Positions 7,885-16,729 of a stretch of DNA of 64,000 nt are shown piece by piece. A model generated the notes under the pieces. That model was not told where the DNA came from. It saw only the letters and a list, made by a program, of their open reading frames with translations, and ran no database searches. The DNA lies in contig CBDFLD010000022.1 in NCBI GenBank assembly GCA_965249005.1, positions 124,001-188,000 on the forward strand, in the 5' to 3' direction. The position numbers and the translations under genes are program-made. Each line of letters starts with the position of its first letter. Position 1 is the first letter of the stretch. Source of the stretch: CBDFLD01 sp965249005. GTDB taxonomy: Bacteria > Acidobacteriota > UBA6911.

Positions 7885-9737
7885 CCTTAGTCCAGCGTGA
7901 TTTTTTGCATGAGGAGGAAGAAAAGCCCTGGAACGTGCGCCGTTACGGGATAAAATGCGTTTGATATATTTACAAGACATCCCGAAAGGAGCACATTCCA
8001 GGTGAATAAAAGAAACCACAGAATCCTCCTCCGAGACAAGCAAAATCTTACACGCCGGTTGGAAAGAAATCAGTTTGAGGACCGGTCCGATCCTATGTTC
8101 AAGGACTCCAACACCTACTACGAGATCGCCGAGAGAACGCGCGCCATCGGATCTGGTGGTATCGGAGCCATTCACAAGCTCGTGTGTAAGCTTGGATTGG
8201 ACAAAGATATCAACAGAAACATCGTTTTGCTCAAGTACCACTTTCCTTACTGGGAATCCGATCATGTACTGAACATCGCATACAACGTCTTGTCGGGTGG
8301 AACCTGTCTCGAAGATATCGAGCGGTTGCGCCAGGATGAGACCTACATGAACGGACTGGGAGCCGAGAGGATTCCGGATTCCACGACGGCTGGAGATTTC
8401 CTCCGTCGTTTCGATGAGGATTGGATCTTCGGACTTCAGGAAACCATCAATGAAACCCGAACCAAGGTGTGGAAGTTGCAGGATGCTTCCTTCCGGAAGG
8501 AGGCCATCATCGACGTGGACGGGACCGTCGCCGGAACCTTGGGGGAATGCAAGGAAGGAATGGACATTGCCTACAACGGGATCTGGGGTTACGCACCGTT
8601 GATCGTGACCTTGGCCAATACGAATGAGGTCCTCTATCTGATGAATCGGCCGGGCAACCGTCCCTCTTCCGACGGAGCGGCCGAGTGGATGGACCGGGCA
8701 ATCGATCTGGTGTCGTCGGTGTTTACGAAGGTCTGGCTTCGGGGCGACACGGATTTCTCGCTGACGAGAAACTTCGATCGCTGGGACGAGCGGGTTGGTT
8801 TTGTCTTTGGTTATGACGCCAAGCCGAACCTGGTCGGGATGGCCGATGCCCTGCCGGAGAGACAATGGAAACCGCTCGAGCGGCCTCCTCGTTATGAGGT
8901 CAAGAGCGAAGAACGGCGCCGTCCGGAAAACGTCAAAGAACAAGTAATCAAGGAGAGAGAATTCAAGAACATCCGCCTGCAGAGCGAGCAGGTCGCCGAG
9001 TTTGACTATCGTCCCGGACACTGTAAGAAAACCTATCGCATGGTTGTGGTTCGGAAGAACCTCACGATCGAAAAGGGGGAGCACCGGCTGTTTGATGAGG
9101 TCCGGTACTTCTTCTACATCACCAACGATCGGGAGATGACGATGGGAGAAGTGGTCCTTTTTGCCAACGATCGCTGCAACCAGGAAAACGTCATCGGTCA
9201 GCTCAAGAGTGGAGTGAACGCCTTGAGGATGCCTTCGGACAGTCTGGTATCGAACTGGGCCTACATGGTCATCGCATCGCTGGCGTGGAATCTGAAGGCC
9301 TGGTATGGCCTGGTGACGCAGGCGCCGACAGTACGTCGTGATATCTTGAGGATGGAGTTCAAACGCTTCCTGGTGAACTTTGTGCAAATACCCTGTCAGA
9401 TTGTAAGAACCGGTCGTCGCCTCGTTTACAGGATATTGGCCTATAGCAAGCATCTCGAAACCTTTTTGGCGACGTTCGACTATATCAGGCAACTCAGGTT
9501 TACTTGAAGGCGCCTCGCCGGCGGGTGAGCCCGTACCCCCGGCGGAGCAAGAGTGGCGGGCGAAAGGAAGGGCATAACAGAGACAAACAAGATCAAGTGA
9601 TCCAGACAACCAATGGAAGGTTTGTCTCTTGTGTTTCTCTTTGCTTTCCCTGTTACGCACAAGGAGCTGAAATCCACGAGATATTCGGAAAAGGCAAACG
9701 ATTTTCCGAGCGAGCTCATACCTCGCTTATTTTGGGT
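7885..9737 (+). mobile_element. IS1380-family insertion sequence, copy A (1853 bp)
   Basis: Boundaries come from comparison with copy B (20505-22357, inverted): identity begins at CCTTAGTCCAGCGTG and ends at CTCGCTTATTTTGGG plus one base. Both copies are exactly 1853 bp. The two ends share CC..A....AGCG as imperfect terminal inverted repeats, as expected for IS1380. A 5-bp CTAGG duplication flanks it. One transposase gene, apparently intact. The right end lies 15 bp before the probable start of the permease gene. Confidence 0.95.
8002..9507 (+). CDS. IS1380-family transposase, copy A (501 aa)
   Basis: DDE transposase of the IS1380 group (DDE domain group 1). Seen: first catalytic Asp region EAIIDVDGTVAGT (D171/D173), second WLRGDTDFSL, and Glu in CNQENVIGQLKSGVNALRMP, the characteristic E..I.eLK. 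GTG start at 8002 preceded by AAAGGAG at 7985-7991. Full length for the family. Differs from copy B at residue 127 (Ser here, Pro there); I saw no other amino-acid change. It cuts and pastes the element it lies in. Confidence 0.95.
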   Translation: MNKRNHRILLRDKQNLTRRLERNQFEDRSDPMFKDSNTYYEIAERTRAIGSGGIGAIHKLVCKLGLDKDINRNIVLLKYHFPYWESDHVLNIAYNVLSGGTCLEDIERLRQDETYMNGLGAERIPDSTTAGDFLRRFDEDWIFGLQETINETRTKVWKLQDASFRKEAIIDVDGTVAGTLGECKEGMDIAYNGIWGYAPLIVTLANTNEVLYLMNRPGNRPSSDGAAEWMDRAIDLVSSVFTKVWLRGDTDFSLTRNFDRWDERVGFVFGYDAKPNLVGMADALPERQWKPLERPPRYEVKSEERRRPENVKEQVIKEREFKNIRLQSEQVAEFDYRPGHCKKTYRMVVVRKNLTIEKGEHRLFDEVRYFFYITNDREMTMGEVVLFANDRCNQENVIGQLKSGVNALRMPSDSLVSNWAYMVIASLAWNLKAWYGLVTQAPTVRRDILRMEFKRFLVNFVQIPCQIVRTGRRLVYRILAYSKHLETFLATFDYIRQLRFT

Positions 9738-9742
9738 CTAGG
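9738..9742. repeat. Target-site duplication, right (CTAGG)
   Basis: Direct copy of 7880-7884. It also falls where the Shine-Dalgarno of the permease would be (AGGTG about 9 nt before GTG 9753). Confidence 0.85.
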
Positions 9743-9752
9743 TGTATCCATT

Positions 9753-11261
9753 GTGAATAAGAACACTGTCGCGACAAGCCCCAATTTGCTCCGCGTGCTT
9801 GGTCCGCGAATCGCGGTCGCGGTGGTCGTCGGCAACGTCATCGGTTCTGGAATCTTCCTGAAGCCGGGCACTATTGCAGCCGAGAGCGGCGACTTCGGTT
9901 TGATCCTTTCGGTGTGGATTGCGGGTGGTGTGCTCATCGTCCTGGGAGGGCTTTGCTTTGCTGACCTGGCCGCCATGCTGCCCCAGGCGGGTGGCCCGTA
10001 CGTATACCTGCGCGAGGCTTACGGCCGGCCCGTGGGGTTCCTGTACGGGTGGAACGAGGTCCTGTTCGGTAAACCAGCTTCTATTGGCGCCTTGGCCGTG
10101 GCCTTTGCCGGGTCGCTCAATCATACGGCGCAATGGACGCACTCAGCGCTGGGGGAAGTCGCCCTCGCCGTTGGACTGATTGCTTTCATAGCCTGGGTCA
10201 ACGTAATTGGCGTGATCTGGGGCGGGCGGTTGCAGATGATGTTCACGATAGTCAAAGCGGGTTTCCTGTCCCTGGTTGCGGCCTCTCCCTTTTTGCTGAT
10301 GCCGTTTGTCGATACGGCTGTCGCGCTGTCCAACTACTCGAGTACCGTCGAGCCGCGCGAACCAAGCGTTGCGGGTCAGATTGGTGTCGTCTTGCTCGCT
10401 GTAATGTGGGCTTACAACGGTTGGCGCGGTGTGACCCCATTGGCAGAAGAGATTCGCGATCCGCAACGCAACGTTCCGGCGGGTCTGATACGCGGCACAG
10501 CGATTCTGGTGGCGCTATACGTGGGTGCCAATATTGCTTATCACGGGGTGCTCTCGATGGGGGAGATGGCGGCTGCAGGGGACCACGCCGCGGAAGAAAT
10601 GCTGGGGAAGCTGCTCGGACAGACCGGGATGGCGGCAATGTCCGCCGTGATCATGTGCAGTACCTTTGGTGCCATCAACACGAATCTGTTGCAGGCTCCA
10701 CGGATTACCTTCGCGATGGGGCGCGATGGCGCGTTTTTCCGATCGCTGGGTAGGGTGCACGGGAACTATGGAACTCCCGCTGCATCCATTCTGTTGATGG
10801 CGACGATGTCCATCTTGTTGGTCTTGGGTGTGGCAGTGGCGAAGCGTTTCGTTGCCGACGGCACCGTCTCGGCCGCCAGCAGTATCGAGCTGTCGTCAAT
10901 GTCACCAGCTGCACAAACCGACCAGCCCGAGTCGCTGCTACCGAAGATCGTGAAAAGCCTGCGAGGCGATTCGATATTTTCTCTGCTTACCAACTTTGTG
11001 ATTTTTGCCGCCAGCATCTTTTATATGCTCGTGGCGTTAGCGGTAGTCGTGCTGCGCTTTCGTCGACCCGATGCAGAGCGTCCGTTCAAGACCCCGGGTT
11101 ATCCGCTAGTCCCACTGCTGTTCGTTGTGGTTTACATCTGGTTTATTGGACAGGTCTACTGGACGAATCCACTGGAGGCGCGCATGGGACTCGCTATCAT
11201 CGCCCTTGGGGTACCGGCATACGTCGCCTATAGGAGATATTGCCGGCACGCGGGGTGGTGA
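9753..11261 (+). CDS. APC-family amino acid permease (502 aa)
   Basis: Inner-membrane amino acid/polyamine transporter. Helix 1 has the signature VAVVVGNVIGSGIFLKPG, followed by a second conserved segment PQAGGPYVYLREAYGRPVGFLYGW and the helix 6-8 region AYNGWRGVTPLAEEIRDPQRNVP, then INTNLLQAPRITFAMGRDG. About 12 helices, with an extra 60-residue loop between helices 10 and 11 (about 360-420) containing SSIELSSMSPAAQTDQ. GTG 9753 is the only sensible start after the IS end; a longer frame runs back into the IS but is an artefact. The insertion lies 10 bp upstream, so the native promoter has been displaced and expression may depend on the IS. Confidence 0.88.
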   Translation: MNKNTVATSPNLLRVLGPRIAVAVVVGNVIGSGIFLKPGTIAAESGDFGLILSVWIAGGVLIVLGGLCFADLAAMLPQAGGPYVYLREAYGRPVGFLYGWNEVLFGKPASIGALAVAFAGSLNHTAQWTHSALGEVALAVGLIAFIAWVNVIGVIWGGRLQMMFTIVKAGFLSLVAASPFLLMPFVDTAVALSNYSSTVEPREPSVAGQIGVVLLAVMWAYNGWRGVTPLAEEIRDPQRNVPAGLIRGTAILVALYVGANIAYHGVLSMGEMAAAGDHAAEEMLGKLLGQTGMAAMSAVIMCSTFGAINTNLLQAPRITFAMGRDGAFFRSLGRVHGNYGTPAASILLMATMSILLVLGVAVAKRFVADGTVSAASSIELSSMSPAAQTDQPESLLPKIVKSLRGDSIFSLLTNFVIFAASIFYMLVALAVVVLRFRRPDAERPFKTPGYPLVPLLFVVVYIWFIGQVYWTNPLEARMGLAIIALGVPAYVAYRRYCRHAGW

Positions 11262-11365
11262 ACACGGGGTGGTGAACACAGAGAGACGAGCCGGGCTGCG
11301 AGGCCGAAGATTCCACCGCTTGGCTAGTGGATCAGGCTAGAATAGCCGATTTGGAGGAGAATCTC

Positions 11366-12877
11366 ATGTTTGCCTTACCGCAATCAGGCCGTTTTGGGTC
11401 TGGGCCGCCGTCGCAACCGTCGAAGTCGTCACAACGATGCCTAGCCGCCCTGCTGGCCCTGTGGCTGGTCTCGTCGGGGTGTACGAGTTCCCAAGAGGCT
11501 ACCGATTCCTCTACTGCCCGGCCCAACGTTATTTTCATTGCATTCGACCAGTTTCGCGCGGATCTGTCCGGAGCTTATGGGGGGAATCCAAACCTGAGCA
11601 CCCCCCATCTGGACCGCATGGGGGAGGAAGGAGTGGTCTTTGCCAATGCGGTCTCGCCGACACCCCTGTGTACCCCTTTCCGCGGGATGGTCCAGACGGC
11701 GCGTTATCCGACCCATACCGGGCTAGTGATCACTTGGCTCGAGATGAATCCCGCCGAGCGAGGGATCGCTCACGTGTTTCGAGAAGCCGGATACCGGACC
11801 GGATTCATGGGCAAGTGGCACCTGACCGCCAGTGACAAGAAAACTGCTGGAAAACACATCTTCCTGGAAGACGATTCCGAAACCGTCGCGCAGGAGCGAT
11901 TGAGGCAGGTCCGCAAAAACATGGCCGACTTTCGGCGGGATAATCCACACGCAGAATTCGTTCCTCCGGGTCCGCAACGCATGGGCTATGATCACTGGGA
12001 GGCCTATAACTTTCACAGTTCGTTCAACGACTATTTTTTCTACCGGGATACCCCGGAAAAGATCCGCCCGGAAGGTTTCGAAACCGATATCATCTTCGAT
12101 CAAGCGATTTCTTTCATTGAATCCGAGCAGCAAGGGAAACGCCCGTTCTTCCTCATGCTCATGCCTCACCCTCCTCACCCTCCATTCGAACTAGAGTCCG
12201 TTCCGACAGGATATATGGAAGGGGTGCCCGAAACCCTGCAATGGAGTCCGAATGTCCCCATCGACCATCCGTTTCGAAAAGATCCCCTGGCACCAAGGAC
12301 GTACTATGCGATGGCGAAAAACGCAGATGACAATGTGGGGCGTCTGCTCGACTTTCTGGACCGATCCGGACTTTCGGAAAACACGATCGTAGTCGTAACC
12401 TCCGATCACGGGGAAATGCTGGGGAGCCATGGCCGAACGGCTAAACTGGTACCGTATGCCGAATCCATCGACGTGCCCGTGATCATGCGCTGGAAGGGGA
12501 AGATCCCTTCCGGACGGCGAGTCGACACCGTCCACACCCCGATGGACCACTTTCCCACACTCTCCAGCCTGGCAGGACTGCCGATCCCGTCCGATCTCGA
12601 TGGACGGGACTTGACCCCTTCAATCTTCGACGATCCATCGATGGATCACGAAGGCGTGCTCATCGCGAACTACGCGTCTCATTTCGCCTTCTTTGATTCG
12701 CAGACTATCTGGCCCGAATGGCGTGGTGTCCGAACGCAGCGGTACACCTATGTCGAATGGATCGACGGCCGTCAGGAGCTCTATGACAATCCGGAGGATC
12801 GCTACCAACAAACGAATCAGATCCACAACGAGGAATACGCTGACGTCCGGACGGAACTCCAACAACGCCTCCGGTAG
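11366..12877 (+). CDS. Lipoprotein sulfatase, type I (503 aa; reading frame ends at an in-frame amber)
   Basis: Formylglycine-dependent sulfatase. ATG 11366 follows GGAGGAG (11353-11359). Signal peptide with lipobox LVSSGC (Cys39). Metal site ARPNVIFIAFDQFRADLSGAYG; catalytic Cys102 in CTPFR (C-x-P-x-R), to be converted to formylglycine; GKWHLT; metal site TSDHGEMLGSHG; NPEDRYQQTNQ near the end. The frame stops at TAG 12875-12877 but continues in the same frame for 34 codons (to TGA 12980) with a sulfatase-like tail, LLSDAHDEFAPGTAYADWF. The amber is probably a Gln-to-stop change or a sequencing error. The catalytic core is complete. Substrate unknown. Confidence 0.88.
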   Translation: MFALPQSGRFGSGPPSQPSKSSQRCLAALLALWLVSSGCTSSQEATDSSTARPNVIFIAFDQFRADLSGAYGGNPNLSTPHLDRMGEEGVVFANAVSPTPLCTPFRGMVQTARYPTHTGLVITWLEMNPAERGIAHVFREAGYRTGFMGKWHLTASDKKTAGKHIFLEDDSETVAQERLRQVRKNMADFRRDNPHAEFVPPGPQRMGYDHWEAYNFHSSFNDYFFYRDTPEKIRPEGFETDIIFDQAISFIESEQQGKRPFFLMLMPHPPHPPFELESVPTGYMEGVPETLQWSPNVPIDHPFRKDPLAPRTYYAMAKNADDNVGRLLDFLDRSGLSENTIVVVTSDHGEMLGSHGRTAKLVPYAESIDVPVIMRWKGKIPSGRRVDTVHTPMDHFPTLSSLAGLPIPSDLDGRDLTPSIFDDPSMDHEGVLIANYASHFAFFDSQTIWPEWRGVRTQRYTYVEWIDGRQELYDNPEDRYQQTNQIHNEEYADVRTELQQRLR

Positions 12878-12982
12878 CTCCTGTCTGACGCCCACGACGA
12901 ATTTGCGCCAGGGACTGCCTACGCGGACTGGTTCGACGATGAGCGGAACTTGATCCGCACGGCGCTCGGGCCGATCCCATGA
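12878..12982 (+). other. In-frame continuation of the sulfatase beyond the amber codon
   Basis: Codons 12878-12979 read LLSDAHDEFAPGTAYADWFD and DERNLIRTALGPIP before TGA at 12980-12982. The D.F.pG..Y..W pattern is usual for the extreme C-terminus of this sulfatase type, so the original gene very likely ended here. Nothing is seen in the next 230 bp except a perfect 9-bp hairpin (GACTGGCGC-AAC-GCGCCAGTC, 13055-13075) without a T tract. Confidence 0.7.
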
Positions 12983-13216
12983 TTTCACCGAGGCGAGGCA
13001 ATCCACACGCAGCAAGATGAGCTGGGACTGGTGTTGCGTTTCCCTTTCAGCGCTGACTGGCGCAACGCGCCAGTCGCTTGGGAACGTAACTGCGCAGCGC
13101 ACCGTGAAAAAACGTGGTTTTTGACGATTTGCTAAGTTACACTCATAGCAGGAGATCCGCGAGCAGTTACTTAAGAGGCTCTCTAGAATCGTGATCCATT
13201 CGAAAGGTGCTCATTC

Positions 13217-14812
13217 GTGTGGCTCCGTCGCGTGTTGCTGATACTTCCGTTTTCGCTCGTGGTACTGTGGGCCCAGTTTCGTGATTCGGGATCCACCGAG
13301 CTGCTGGCCAGACTCGAGCTCAGAACTGAGCCGCTCCTGCCGGCCCGCGTGTACCTATTCAAGGACGATCGTCCCTTTCGGCTTGGTCCTGTTGGAGCGA
13401 TGCTCCCGCTCCGTGTGGATCTGTTCTATCGCGAACGGTTGTGGAGCAGGACGGACGATCCCGAGACCCTGGAAGTTACCTGCAACGACCGGTCTCATTT
13501 CATCCTTCTCAAGGGCCAAGCCTCGTTCGACTTGCCGGCCGGCAAGTACCGCATAGAGGCGTACCGCGGCTTTTTCTACGTTCCTCACATAGAAGAGTTC
13601 GAGCTTCGCACCGGAGAGACTGGCAGGATCGTGTTGCCGATGAAGAACTGGGCTGGCTCCGCCCGGGATGAGTGGATTTCGGGCGACGATCATATCCACA
13701 TTACACGCTCGCGTGCGGACAACGACGTGTTTCTTCGCTGGCTCGAAGCAGAAGACCTCCAGGTGGGCAACTTTCTCCAGTTGCAGCGCCAAATGGATGC
13801 CGCCGTCCAGTATGCTTTTGGACGAGAGGGCGAGGCCCAGCGGGCGGGTTACTCGATTCGCTCCGGTCAAGAGTCTCGGAGCGCCTTCTACGGCCATCTC
13901 AACTTGCTGGGCGGCCGGGAGATGATCCGCCCGCTCAGCATTGGTGAAACGTACGCCAATTCTGCTGAGGCCTATCCCTATCCGGCGGTGCTTTTCCGAA
14001 GGGGTCGAGCGCTCGGTGCCACCGTGGGCTACGCCCATTTCAATGGCGGCATGGAACATTCCACGCTTCTCATGGATCTTGTCCTCGGAAACATCGATTT
14101 TGTCGAGGTGTTCCAGTTCGAGGTGATGAGAACCAAGGAATGGTACGAGCTACTCAACGCCGGGCTGCGGGTCCGTGGAGTCGCCGGTAGTGATTTTCCC
14201 GTTCCGCTCAACCGCAGGAAGGAATGGCCGCGCTGGCTGCCGCTCCTTGGTCCGGAACGGACGCTCGTGAGAAAGGATTCTCGGGCGCGAACAAAGCCTC
14301 CAGAAACATCCTACGATTCGTGGGCGGCCGGCGTGCGCGGTGGTGATCTGATACTGACCAACGGACCGCTGGTGGATGTCACACTGAGCGATGATGACTC
14401 AACCGCCTCGGCCACCGCACGATTCTATCGCCCGCTCGAGCGGCTCTCGATTATTCGAAACGGTGAAACGGTTGCATCGGTCGCAGGGAATGGCGTCCGG
14501 ACGACGCTCGAGCTTTCGATCAACCTCGATGAACGTGAGAGCTGCTGGGTGGCCGCGCACGTTGTGGCACAAAAAGCCGAAGGGGAGCCCGTCATTCAGG
14601 CGCACACCAATCCTGTCTATGCGATCAGAGAAGGGAAGCCCGTTGTGATTGATGCGACAAGGAAGGCTTTGGCGCGGCGATGGGCGGCTGAGTTGGACTA
14701 CTACAAGGGCGCAGGATTGCTGTTTCTGTCCGAAGCTCAAAAGCAGGAGTTTTTCCAGTCAGCTGAGCGCGCCCTGGCTGAGTTGCGGGGGCCGCTTGGG
14801 TCGGGGCGATGA
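13217..14812 (+). CDS. CehA/McbA-type metallohydrolase-like exported protein (531 aa)
   Basis: Starts with a signal peptide (WLRRVLLILPFSLVVLWAQF). Residues 40-150 form a carboxypeptidase-regulatory-like beta domain (DLPAGKYRIEAYRGFFYVPH...RTGETGRIVLPMKNW). The centre has WISGDDHIHITRSRADND, which corresponds to the GD.H.H...SD metal motif of the PHP-like CehA/McbA hydrolases, and later GYAHFNGG, VFQFEVM and GVAGSDFPVP, where further metal ligands sit in the family. A C-terminal beta domain holds LILTNGPLVDVTL. It probably hydrolyses an ester or phosphoester outside the cytoplasm; substrate unknown. GTG start at 13217 with GAAAGG about 10 nt upstream. Confidence 0.7.
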   Translation: MWLRRVLLILPFSLVVLWAQFRDSGSTELLARLELRTEPLLPARVYLFKDDRPFRLGPVGAMLPLRVDLFYRERLWSRTDDPETLEVTCNDRSHFILLKGQASFDLPAGKYRIEAYRGFFYVPHIEEFELRTGETGRIVLPMKNWAGSARDEWISGDDHIHITRSRADNDVFLRWLEAEDLQVGNFLQLQRQMDAAVQYAFGREGEAQRAGYSIRSGQESRSAFYGHLNLLGGREMIRPLSIGETYANSAEAYPYPAVLFRRGRALGATVGYAHFNGGMEHSTLLMDLVLGNIDFVEVFQFEVMRTKEWYELLNAGLRVRGVAGSDFPVPLNRRKEWPRWLPLLGPERTLVRKDSRARTKPPETSYDSWAAGVRGGDLILTNGPLVDVTLSDDDSTASATARFYRPLERLSIIRNGETVASVAGNGVRTTLELSINLDERESCWVAAHVVAQKAEGEPVIQAHTNPVYAIREGKPVVIDATRKALARRWAAELDYYKGAGLLFLSEAQKQEFFQSAERALAELRGPLGSGR

Positions 14813-14925
14813 TTTGCTTCAGACCAATCACCGACGGGTGGAACCTCGGATCTGTCCCCGCGCCATGGTTAAATCGACTCGACTCGATGACACCGGTATG
14901 GACTATCTCCGTCTTCGGTTTGTAG

Positions 14926-15729
14926 ATGACTAGCAACCTTGACCGGTCCACGGGAGAGTCGAGTTCGCTCGACAAGAATGGCGCTTCCGATGATCGAAGC
15001 CGTAACGTGATATTCGATTTGGATGGAACGCTAGTTCAGACCGAGAGCCTCAAGGCACTGTCTTATGCCCGCGCGGCAATCGAGCTCTGCCCCGGCTGCA
15101 TCACGGAGTCCGAGGGCATTGAGGCGTTCAAGAAAGTTGTCGGCTTGTCCCGGCAGGAAGTGGCCGAGCGCCTCACCGCCGAGTTTGGACTGAGTCGCGC
15201 GATCGCGGGTCGTTTGCCAACTAGTGACGTTCCGGCGACCAACGCGCCCTGGCAAGTATTCGTCCAGGTGCGACTTCAGATTTACGAAGCACTGCTGGCT
15301 GATGCTCAGATCCTGTTTGATCACTTGTGTCCCTTTAACGTCGCCCTTCTGAGGTATGCTCGCCAGCATGGATGCGGTACGGGTCTTGCGACCATGTCGC
15401 ACAGACCCCAGGCCCAACGTGTCCTGGAGACGCTTGATCTCTCGGACCTGCTGGATTCTGTAGCCACACGCGATGACGTGGTGAGAGCTAAACCTGATCC
15501 GGAGATTTATGAGCTCGTGATGAAACGGATGGGTGTGCTACCGGCGCATTCTCTGGTAATTGAAGACTCCGTAGCCGGTGTGACCGCGGCATTGGCGGCG
15601 GGAACGAGATGCATTGTCGTGACCAATGACTTCACCCGGGCGTCGGTACACCGCAGCCGATTACTCCCTGATCGCTGTATCGTTGACGACCCCGCCAGGC
15701 TGCAGGAAGTCGCCCTAGAATTCCTGTAG
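14926..15729 (+). CDS. HAD-superfamily phosphatase (267 aa)
   Basis: Motif I VIFDLDGTLVQTES gives nucleophile Asp31 and acid/base Asp33. The cap domain (about 40-150) is helical, as in phosphoglycolate phosphatase/beta-phosphoglucomutase-like members. Motif II is probably TMSHRPQ, motif III Lys in VRAKPDPEIYELV, motif IV VIEDSVAGVTAALAAGT. It acts on a small phosphorylated metabolite in the cytoplasm; a phosphomutase cannot be excluded. The first 26 residues are Ser/Asp-rich and have no family counterpart, so the true start may be inside, but no better SD-supported codon is seen. Confidence 0.85.
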   Translation: MTSNLDRSTGESSSLDKNGASDDRSRNVIFDLDGTLVQTESLKALSYARAAIELCPGCITESEGIEAFKKVVGLSRQEVAERLTAEFGLSRAIAGRLPTSDVPATNAPWQVFVQVRLQIYEALLADAQILFDHLCPFNVALLRYARQHGCGTGLATMSHRPQAQRVLETLDLSDLLDSVATRDDVVRAKPDPEIYELVMKRMGVLPAHSLVIEDSVAGVTAALAAGTRCIVVTNDFTRASVHRSRLLPDRCIVDDPARLQEVALEFL

Positions 15730-15902
15730 GGTCAGCTCAGCGCCAGATTACCCGGTGCCCGCCCTTGGTGGTCAGGTTTGGCGTTCTGGCTTATTTTCTT
15801 CAACTTGTCGGCCGATAAGAGTGTCAGGCGAATTCACGCTTCCTTGGAGGCATGAATCCCCGCAGAATGCTGAAACATTTGTAGTTAAGTAGGGGAAACA
15901 AT

Positions 15903-16694
15903 ATGAAGCGAGCCGGAGTTGCTATCTTAGTCACGGGGTTGCTGGGAACTCTAGGGCTCCCGACCGCTACCGCGGATCCGATTACGATCAATTATCTCGG
16001 TACTGGCGACAACGAAGGCCTCGGCGCCACTGCCATTTTCACCCTTGTGAACCCCACCACGTTGAACATGGTATTGACCAACATATCGACGGCTCCCTTT
16101 GGAGGTGTCAACGGCAGTGCCAATATGGTTCTCTCATCGATCGGTTTGAACTTGGGCGCATCGTCCATAAGCGGCGGTTTCATCAGTCTCTACGGAGGCT
16201 CCAACGTCGTCCGTCGGAGCGGATCGAGTTGGCAGCCCCACAGCTTTTCCGGGAATCTCAACCGCAAATACGGGTTTTCGAATACCGGCGTAGGAAACTT
16301 CGGACCGGGCGTCATTCCAGGGGCACTGAACGTGATAACGTCCCACAGGGCAGGAGGTTCTGCGGTCACGAGGTTCAGTGGTCAGACCGGCCTGCGGGGC
16401 GGGTTGAACTTCGGGCTCGTGGCACCTGGCAGCACAGGATTCGGGAACAAGAAATATATACAGGACGGCGTGGACGTGACCCTGTATCTGGACGATCCGC
16501 TGGGCGGCTTGAGCTTCCTCAACAGCGGTTCCTACGTGGAATTCGGCTCAGATCACGCTTTCCTGCCGGGGTCTGCGGCAATCCCGGAACCGGCCACAAT
16601 TTTTCTTCTCAGTGCCGGCTTTGCGGGCGTGGCCGGCTACCGCTGGAGACGGCGACGGAAGTCATCAGCCGAGCACGAATCAGACCTCCTATAA
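15903..16694 (+). CDS. PEP-CTERM sorting-domain protein (263 aa)
   Basis: Signal peptide (residues 1-24) followed by a Gly/Ser/Asn-rich beta-type body. The C-terminus carries a full PEP-CTERM signal: IPEPATIFLLSAGFAGVAGY then RWRRRRK (about 229-255), that is PEP motif, transmembrane helix, Arg cluster. Such proteins are recognised by an exosortase and released to the surface or extracellular matrix. The exosortase gene is not in the window. Short 9-residue tail after the Arg cluster. It starts 170 bp after the HAD gene; ATG at 15903 has AGGGG about 8 nt before. Confidence 0.88.
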   Translation: MKRAGVAILVTGLLGTLGLPTATADPITINYLGTGDNEGLGATAIFTLVNPTTLNMVLTNISTAPFGGVNGSANMVLSSIGLNLGASSISGGFISLYGGSNVVRRSGSSWQPHSFSGNLNRKYGFSNTGVGNFGPGVIPGALNVITSHRAGGSAVTRFSGQTGLRGGLNFGLVAPGSTGFGNKKYIQDGVDVTLYLDDPLGGLSFLNSGSYVEFGSDHAFLPGSAAIPEPATIFLLSAGFAGVAGYRWRRRRKSSAEHESDLL

Positions 16695-16729
16695 CCGACC
16701 CGAAACCTCCCCCGTGGAATCTGGGCTGT

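Noticed and set aside
7861..9660. 599-codon minus-strand frame across IS copy A (and 594 codons across copy B on +)
   Set aside because: Antisense shadow of the transposase; no start signal or domain.
12875..12877. Pyrrolysine at the sulfatase TAG
   Set aside because: Position is not catalytic or conserved and no Pyl-related gene is near; a nonsense change is simpler.
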